A stretch of DNA of 64,000 bases from Bicyclus anynana (Eukaryota; Arthropoda; Insecta; Lepidoptera; Nymphalidae), in the NCBI RefSeq assembly GCF_947172395.1, contig NC_069105.1, forward strand, positions 4,774,001 to 4,838,000. Direction: 5' to 3'. Under the pieces are notes generated by a model that worked only from the letters and a program-made list of their open reading frames with translations, searched no databases and had not been told where the DNA came from. The position numbers and the translations under genes were made by a program. Position 1 is the first letter of the stretch, and each line of letters begins with the position of its first letter. Positions 61,401-64,000 of this stretch are shown here, in pieces.

Positions 61401-63347
61401 TGAGATCACATCCTATGCTCTGCAGAGCAGTTCACATAGTAGGATCTGTTCCTAACGAGTGCACCCTACGAATGTTCTGGTTGTCGGCGTTGGATTCTCA
61501 CTTAACATCAAGGTTATGATGCGCACCAAGCATATCCCAAAACGCAAGAAGGACGTCCCAACGCGACGAAAGAGGCTGATATATTCGATTGCGCCGTTAT
61601 TGGTCGACATTTCTCTTTCTCTCGTCTCGAGATATGACGGAGTGGGCATCACAGGCCTACAGGTGTATGTTAGGACTGTCAACTATTGCAAATACAAAAA
61701 ATTGTTCCCCGTAGCTTGTATCTACTATTCAGTGCCTTTAGTTACGAACTGGACATCCTATTGCACCCACAGAACAATAAGCACCGAGCGACCATTGTTC
61801 TAGATATTTTGAGCCTACAATGAACAAGTATTCATTGACACACTGAAACTTTGAATGACGTTGTACTTGTGACCGTGTGCCGCTAAGTCGTTGTCAAAGT
61901 TTCAGTGAAGCCCGGCTCGATTTATTATACTCGTAGTTAATGTATGATGTAGTGTGTACACATGCAATGACCGCTAAACGAATCATTTGTGTAAGACTAA
62001 CGACCTTGATCTTCATGGGCCGATTCATGTTTTTAAGGTTCCGTTAGACAGTTCCTTGGGACCTGCATTTTCATCTATTACATTATTGTATCTGTATGTT
62101 GTTATGTTTAGCATAAACACTCGAGAGGTCATGGGTTCGATCTCCGCCCGATTATAAACAATTGTCTTTACTCACTCCTAGTCCTACCGTACGAGTAATA
62201 CAGTCTTTCAGGGATCGGGGATATTGGTAATAATATGGCTTAAAAAAATCAAAGAAGTGAGCATCATAGACACATGCGTAGCACCGCAGATTGTGTCGCG
62301 GTGACGTCACATCACGTATATATTTGATTGTACGCAACGCATCACTTGCGTTGATGATGAGTCGACTCCTATAGCTCTACTCTGAGTCCATTAGGATTTT
62401 TATCCGAATATTAAGAAAAGTTGAAATCATACCAACCAAATCTCGGACATTTACGTGAATGATTCAAATGATTTATACTTTTATTCAAATAATTTATTCT
62501 TCATAAATCACTTCACTAGGTTACGAAATTGTAGATCAGAGTTCATCAGAATGTATTTTTTCTGAAGGTTGATTGTGAAAACTGCGATACGGAACCCTTA
62601 CGCCGCGAGAGCGTCACGCCTGACCGCTGGTTATTACCACCTACATTTATTAGAACATTGTTAATGGTTATTTTTGGTCAGTGTTTTATATTTAAATTTT
62701 GTATTTTAATTAAATAATTATGCTCATGAGTGCATAATTGACGTACTGGGATACCAATCTGCAGTTTTGCTAGTTAGTATTGCAACTGTCCGAGGTTTGC
62801 CAACGTGTAATGAAAGTTTCTTATCATCGCCCGCATGACACACCCACTCGTAGTACTCGCGCACCTGCTCGATGAAGGGAAATATCAAGCGGCTCAAAAC
62901 CGTGTCGTGTGGAAGTCCTTAAAGGAGGCCTATATGTAGCAGTCCATCGTCTCATACTGATGACGATGATATACTACATGTTCGTTCTAACTTTATGGAT
63001 AAATATTGACGACATCACACGCTTAATAATTATTGTAAACAGCAACTCGCTAGATTGAGAACCGTTACTCAGTTAAACTAAGTTTCTGAGTACTCATACT
63101 CAATCGAATTAAATTATGTACAGGTACGCCGTTTGGACATTACTGTTATTGTGGGTTACCATACGGATTGTGCACCTGCACGCCGACGGCCAAACCTTCA
63201 CTCGACATAACTCATACTCACCATCTCATCGTAGATGGTCTGCGTGTCGGCCGTGCAGTCGTAGGCGGCGTCGTACGTGAACAGCTTGTCCTGCCCCTTG
63301 GGGTTGTGCACCTGCACCGCGCCGCGCTCCGCCCACACCTTCACCAC
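28420..63347 (-). CDS. Klp68D: Kinesin-2 motor subunit KIF3B / Klp68D, partial (5' end beyond the window)
   Basis: Kinesin-2 pairs KIF3A- and KIF3B-type motors with KAP for anterograde intraflagellar and axonal transport. Minus-strand exons: 63347-63222, 56190-55918, 42836-42643, 31415-31251, 31181-31045, 30971-30816, 30050-29729, 29272-28852, 28536-28420. All junction phases agree, giving 636 residues to the stop. Motor motifs, in order: [15 protein letters not shown]-loop GQTGTGKT (exon 56190), switch I NEHSSRSH (exon 42836), switch II DLAGSE (exon 31415), then [14 protein letters not shown]. The family neck signature [18 protein letters not shown] follows. The stalk includes [16 protein letters not shown] and [10 protein letters not shown]. 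The tail is rich in Ala, Arg and Pro, with [16 protein letters not shown]. Compared with vertebrate KIF3B the acidic segment after the neck is short. About 50 N-terminal residues are missing. The donor after 29729 (GTCACT) is weak. Introns reach 7.0, 13.1 and 11.2 kb. Part of the 42836 exon is tandemly triplicated. Confidence 0.93.
30343..30476. mobile_element. Foldback MITE between KIF3B exons
   Basis: The left end GAGGGCCTAGTGGCAGTTT is mirrored by AAAACTCCCACGAGGC at the right. The inner arms (30362-30399 and 30414-30455) are imperfect inverted repeats around GTAAACGCGAATTTATA. The element could form one long stem and has no coding capacity. It lies in the 30816-30050 intron. Confidence 0.65.
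32790..32835. repeat. Perfect 46-bp palindrome with no spacer
   Basis: The left arm (32790-32812) ends ACCTCTATAAAATA and its exact reverse complement follows immediately (32813-32835, starting TATTTTATAGAGGT). No mismatch was found in 23 base pairs. It lies in the 11-kb KIF3B intron between exons 42836 and 31415. Confidence 0.92.
33283..33415 (+). mobile_element. 3' end of a non-LTR element, copy 1
   Basis: The stretch with TTCTCAGCAGAACCCATCTT, GACGTTTCAAAAGTTGTAAA and AATAAATGAATTTTGATTTG closely matches 51990-52115. The GATTT-repeat end is typical of a CR1- or L2-like LINE tail. No reverse transcriptase is left here. Confidence 0.6.
33891..33975 (+). repeat. ACTAGCGGACGCCCG-type dispersed repeat, copy 3
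   Basis: Starts ACTAGCGGACGCCCGAGACT and continues TCCTCCGCGTGAAACTCG, then CTACCC-rich sequence as in the copy at 682. It runs into a short family C block (CTCGGGAGAGCACGTTCAGG). Confidence 0.5.
34778..35140. mobile_element. Foldback MITE with GGGTGCTTTTCC ends
   Basis: The left end AGGGTGCTTTTCCACCAGAG is mirrored at the right end by CTCTTGTGGAAAAGCACCCT (35121-35140), with one mismatch across 20 bases. A second internal pair (GCACTGGTGGAAAC and GCATTGGTGGAAAC) is present. A 13-bp tandem array lies inside. Flanking duplications were not clear. Confidence 0.7.
34885..34962. repeat. 13-bp tandem array, six exact units
   Basis: GGATGCGTGGTAT is repeated six times without change, inside the foldback element at 34778-35140. 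The open frames across it on both strands are products of the repeat. Confidence 0.95.
35295..35362 (+). repeat. Dispersed repeat AACCGACTTCCAAAAAGGAG, copy 1
   Basis: AACCGACTTCCAAAAAGGAG, GAGGTTCTACGTTCGGCTGT and a poly(T) run. Related copies are at 59117-59178 and, shortened, at 59248-59290, with a weak one near 311. This motif is widespread in moth and butterfly genomes, but its parent element is not identified here. Confidence 0.55.
35712..35755. repeat. 19-bp hairpin
   Basis: GATCTTTCGAGTGGAGCCA (35712-35730) pairs with TGGCTCCACTCGAAAAGATC (35736-35755) with a single bulged base and a 5-base loop (GTAAG). Confidence 0.85.
36476..36668. mobile_element. MITE (TATAGCTTGG family), copy 2
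   Basis: Starts TATAGCTTGGCAAGTTCGTT, holds the conserved GTCGCCCGCATATCATGG block and ends in a degraded inverted copy of the terminus (AACTTACCAGATTATA). At 193 bp it is longer than copy 1 because of a different middle. Confidence 0.78.
38611..38760 (+). other. Exon-like segment of 50 codons, unknown gene
   Basis: CTTCTCAG precedes the segment and GTGAGT follows it, so both splice sites look good. The 150 bases are open in phase 0 and read [20 protein letters not shown]... ending in [10 protein letters not shown]. The reading frame continues open on both sides, so this could also be part of a larger broken frame (38473-38967). No family was recognised. It sits in a KIF3B intron on the opposite strand and could be a nested gene's exon or a relic. 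Confidence 0.3.
41780..41950 (-). mobile_element. Degenerate LINE reverse transcriptase fragment
   Basis: On the minus strand the sequence reads [19 protein letters not shown], then stops and shifts, and ends with a GTGCCACAGGGTTCAATGCC stretch that corresponds to the VPQGS box. This is a small, dead non-LTR remnant in a KIF3B intron. Confidence 0.65.
42405..42752 (-). repeat. 116-bp tandem triplication of the end of a KIF3B motor exon
   Basis: Three copies (42405-42520, 42521-42636, 42637-42752) start with the same exon end and splice donor (GTGAGT on the minus strand) and are identical by eye except for the last two bases of the copy nearest the acceptor. Each covers the switch I region ([20 protein letters not shown]). 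A 23-base remnant of the unit lies at 42371-42393. Only the copy joined to the acceptor at 42836 is in frame: 116 is not a multiple of three, and reading past its donor meets TGA at once. The other two look like intronic decoys, or an assembly artefact. Confidence 0.93.
44889..44955 (-). mobile_element. tRNA-like SINE head
   Basis: On the minus strand: CTCTAGTGGTTAGCTTGGTC (A-box-like) and then GGTTGAGGGTTCGATT (B-box-like) with tRNA-like spacing. The full cloverleaf cannot be completed and the sequence runs into non-tRNA DNA, so a SINE head is more likely than a tRNA gene. Confidence 0.45.
46321..46560 (-). mobile_element. SINE family B, headless copy
   Basis: The plus-strand sequence CAACCCATATTCGGCTCACT to GCAGGTTTCCTCACGATC matches the 2429-2750 element in the same orientation. 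The tRNA-like part is absent. A short ATC microsatellite precedes it. Confidence 0.65.
48318..48497. mobile_element. MITE (TATAGCTTGG family), best-preserved copy 3
   Basis: A 180-bp element whose ends TATAGCTTGGCAAATTCGTT and AACGAATTTGCCAAGCTATA are exact inverted repeats over 20 bases, with a further partial match (ACACTC / GAGTGT). The inner block GTCGCCCGCATATCATGG is conserved with the other two copies. The flanks fit a TA target. Confidence 0.88.
50213..50440 (+). repeat. ACTAGCGGACGCCCG-type repeat with internal hairpin
   Basis: Starts ACTAGTCGACCGCGACTCTC and ends near ATAATATTAGTATACATT, the usual end of this dispersed family. Inside is a 22-bp perfect inverted repeat (50274-50295 and 50301-50322) with a 5-base loop AAATA. 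The right arm (TAGCCTATGACACTCAC) looks like the ordinary repeat sequence and the left arm is its inverted copy. Confidence 0.65.
51018..51302 (-). mobile_element. tRNA-derived SINE (family A) with intact head
   Basis: On the minus strand: GCCTCCGTGGCGCAGTGGTA (A-box region), GAGGTCCTGGGTTCGATCCC (B box), then the family body ending in a poly(A) tail (poly(T) at 51018 on the plus strand). Compared with the copy at 9768-10105 it lacks about 50 internal bases around the GGTAACTAGCCA block. The polymerase III boxes are intact. Confidence 0.75.
51828..52120 (+). mobile_element. tRNA-like head joined to a LINE 3' end
   Basis: CTCGCTGGTACAGTGGTTAG resembles a tRNA A box, and a weak B-box-like stretch follows. 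From about 51990 the sequence matches the LINE tail at 33283-33415 (GCAGAACC, GACGTTTCAAAAGTG). Together they suggest a SINE that borrows a LINE tail. Confidence 0.5.
52121..52300 (+). mobile_element. Fragment of family C element
   Basis: CCTCGGAGAACACGTTGAGC then GTCAGTCTCGATCATTTAT and TATCACCCTAAACCCGCC match the fragment at 470-600. No reading frame remains. Confidence 0.5.
52340..52470 (+). mobile_element. RTE-like LINE 3' end with GAT tail
   Basis: GTTTGGAAGTCCATGCAAGA, GGCCTATGTCCAGCAGTGGA and a tail of GAT units. This is the usual 3' end of insect RTE-type elements and pairs with the reverse-oriented piece at 15161. Confidence 0.65.
53631..53711 (+). other. Exon-like segment ending in a stop codon
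   Basis: TTTTCTTACAG precedes an open frame reading [20 protein letters not shown] and ending KMKL-stop at TAA. The acceptor is good and the residues look protein-like, but no family was recognised and no partner exon was found. It may be a degraded transposon end. Confidence 0.2.
55276..55735 (+). pseudogene. Broken protein-like segment of unknown family
   Basis: Three protein-like blocks lie in different frames: [20 protein letters not shown] (from 55279), [20 protein letters not shown] (about 55456-55515), and [20 protein letters not shown] through [19 protein letters not shown] and a TAG at 55733-55735. An AATAAA lies at about 55787. GC-rich slippage-prone DNA (GGGGCGCGGGGCGCGG) separates the first two blocks. 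A frameshifted retrocopy, or the last exon of an unknown gene, would both fit. It lies about 180 bases from a KIF3B exon on the other strand. I do not recognise the protein. Confidence 0.35.
59117..59290 (+). repeat. AACCGACTTCCAAAAAGGAG repeat, two linked copies
   Basis: A full motif with GAGGTTTTAAGTTCGGCTGG at 59117-59178 is followed about 70 bases later by a shortened copy (AACCGACATACAAAAAGAAG, then GTTCTATGTTAAGCCGTG). Both match the copy at 35295. Confidence 0.55.
60656..60900 (-). mobile_element. RTE-like LINE fragment, diverged
   Basis: The plus-strand stretch CATTCCAGCACTTTGGGATC, CGGCTCTTCGAACTAGGTAC and CCGTTGCCACCGTTCGCGG aligns by eye with 15296-15500, the C-terminal reverse transcriptase piece of the RTE-like element. 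It is older and shifted in frame. Confidence 0.55.
62850..62870 (-). other. Possible 21-nt micro-exon or coding relic
   Basis: On the minus strand TTTCCCTTCATCGAGCAG is followed by 21 bases reading VREYYEW and then GTGTGT. The frame is open on both sides ([12 protein letters not shown]) and GC-rich against an AT-rich setting. It lies in the KIF3B intron between two phase-0 junctions, so inclusion would keep the frame but would insert seven residues in the motor. A relic of another gene is equally possible. Confidence 0.2.
62880..62975 (+). mobile_element. RTE-like LINE 3' end
   Basis: CAAGCGGCTCAAAACCGTGT, CGTGTGGAAGTCCTTAAAGG, AGGCCTATATGTAGCAGTCC and a GATGACGATGAT tail match the 3' ends at 52340 and, inverted, 15161. 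Confidence 0.6.
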
Positions 63348-63389
63348 CTGTGCACACCACACCGCCATTATCATCCTATTCTAGACCTC

Positions 63390-63500
63390 CCTCCTTATAA
63401 GAGAGGGATATGGAACCACCACGCTTCTCTAATGCGTTAGCGATCATGGTCAGATATTTCTGACAACGACCTGGACCGACGGTGAAGCTTCAAGGTGCTC
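63390..63500 (-). mobile_element. Family C fragment, inverse orientation
   Basis: AGAGGGATATGGAACCACCA, then GACAACGACCTGGACCGACG and GTGCTCTCCGGC, form the reverse complement of the family C blocks at 470 and 52121. It begins about 40 bases outside a KIF3B exon. Confidence 0.45.
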
Positions 63501-64000
63501 TCCGGCTCTTGGCTGATAGTTTGCAATGAAAATTTCTTGGAAGCAAGAAAAACTCAGTGTTTCTTAGCCAACACCAGGATTCGAACCCAGATTCTTGTGA
63601 TAACGAGACAATTTACAACATATTATGTGACATTTTGTTCGAAAACTTGTTGCGATATTGTTGAACGACATTGGTAAAATTGTGAAAAAAAATTGCAAAG
63701 TCATGGATGCATTTATTAAGTACCTAAATTTATTATTTTCTGAAATAAAATACAAAAATTATAAAAAATACACTAAACATTCAGACTTATATTAAAACCC
63801 CATCACCGAGTTAGACTATTTACCATAGAGGAATTAGGTATAGGTCTGAGCTATTTACAGACGATAAATTAAAATTATGTTAGTATGGAAATTATTTAAA
63901 TATGTTATACATATACATTTTCTGCCATCACCAGAGACAAGTTAGGAAAACAAAGAACTTTGCAAAGATGGAATAATAGAGGGCTGTACTATGTAGACTT

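Larger units (their letters stand above)
56191..63221. other. KIF3B intron, 7.0 kb
   Basis: No gene is supported. Open frames at 57245-57604, 59868-60056, 60236-60472 and 61459-61803 look partly protein-like but have no recognised domain. Repeats at 59117, 60656 and 62880 are listed. CRE palindromes TGACGTCA occur at 58657-58664 and 62302-62309, and a 14-bp palindrome AGCCCACGTGGGCT at 59510-59523. Confidence 0.55.

Noticed and set aside
61459..61803. 114-codon plus-strand open frame
   Set aside because: No domain, no conserved motif and no splice context. The residues in part look like chance reading of AT-rich intron.

Overview
This window is a stretch of insect nuclear DNA, most likely from a moth or butterfly (Lepidoptera). 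It is AT-rich and intron-rich, and GC-rich coding exons sit in AT-rich non-coding DNA. It is crowded with tRNA-derived SINEs, 5'-truncated non-LTR retrotransposons and short foldback elements of the kinds familiar from lepidopteran genomes. The organism call is an inference from this repeat landscape and from the protein sequences; no species is claimed.

Three protein-coding genes can be supported. (1) eIF2D (ligatin), plus strand, 9345-19126, is complete. I could assemble 12 coding exons with consistent splice phases into a predicted 582 aa protein, close to the human length. (2) An intronless 649-codon gene, minus strand, 19885-21834, encodes a NEK2-like protein whose kinase domain has lost the HRD and DFG motifs, so it is probably a pseudokinase. 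(3) A kinesin-2 motor subunit, the KIF3B / Klp68D orthologue, minus strand, spans 28420-63347. Nine coding exons and the stop codon are visible. The start codon and the first part of the motor domain lie beyond the right edge.

Layout: 1-9344 is non-coding with scattered repeats. eIF2D and the NEK2-like gene converge and their best poly(A) signals are only about 40 bp apart. 21.8-28.4 kb is intergenic, with small tandem repeats and one MITE. The rest is KIF3B, whose introns reach 7-13 kb and carry MITEs, hairpins, SINEs and several exon-like islands I could not assign. eIF2D supports non-canonical translation initiation and ribosome recycling; KIF3B drives intraflagellar and axonal transport; NEK2-type proteins act at centrosomes. 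Nothing indicates that the three share a pathway.

The most unusual items are: an exact three-copy 116-bp tandem repeat of the end of a KIF3B motor exon together with its splice donor; the NEK2-like pseudokinase; an open frame that runs from eIF2D exon 10 straight into a retrotransposon reverse transcriptase; a three-copy MITE family; a 46-bp perfect palindrome; and a 150-nt phase-0 exon-like segment inside a KIF3B intron.
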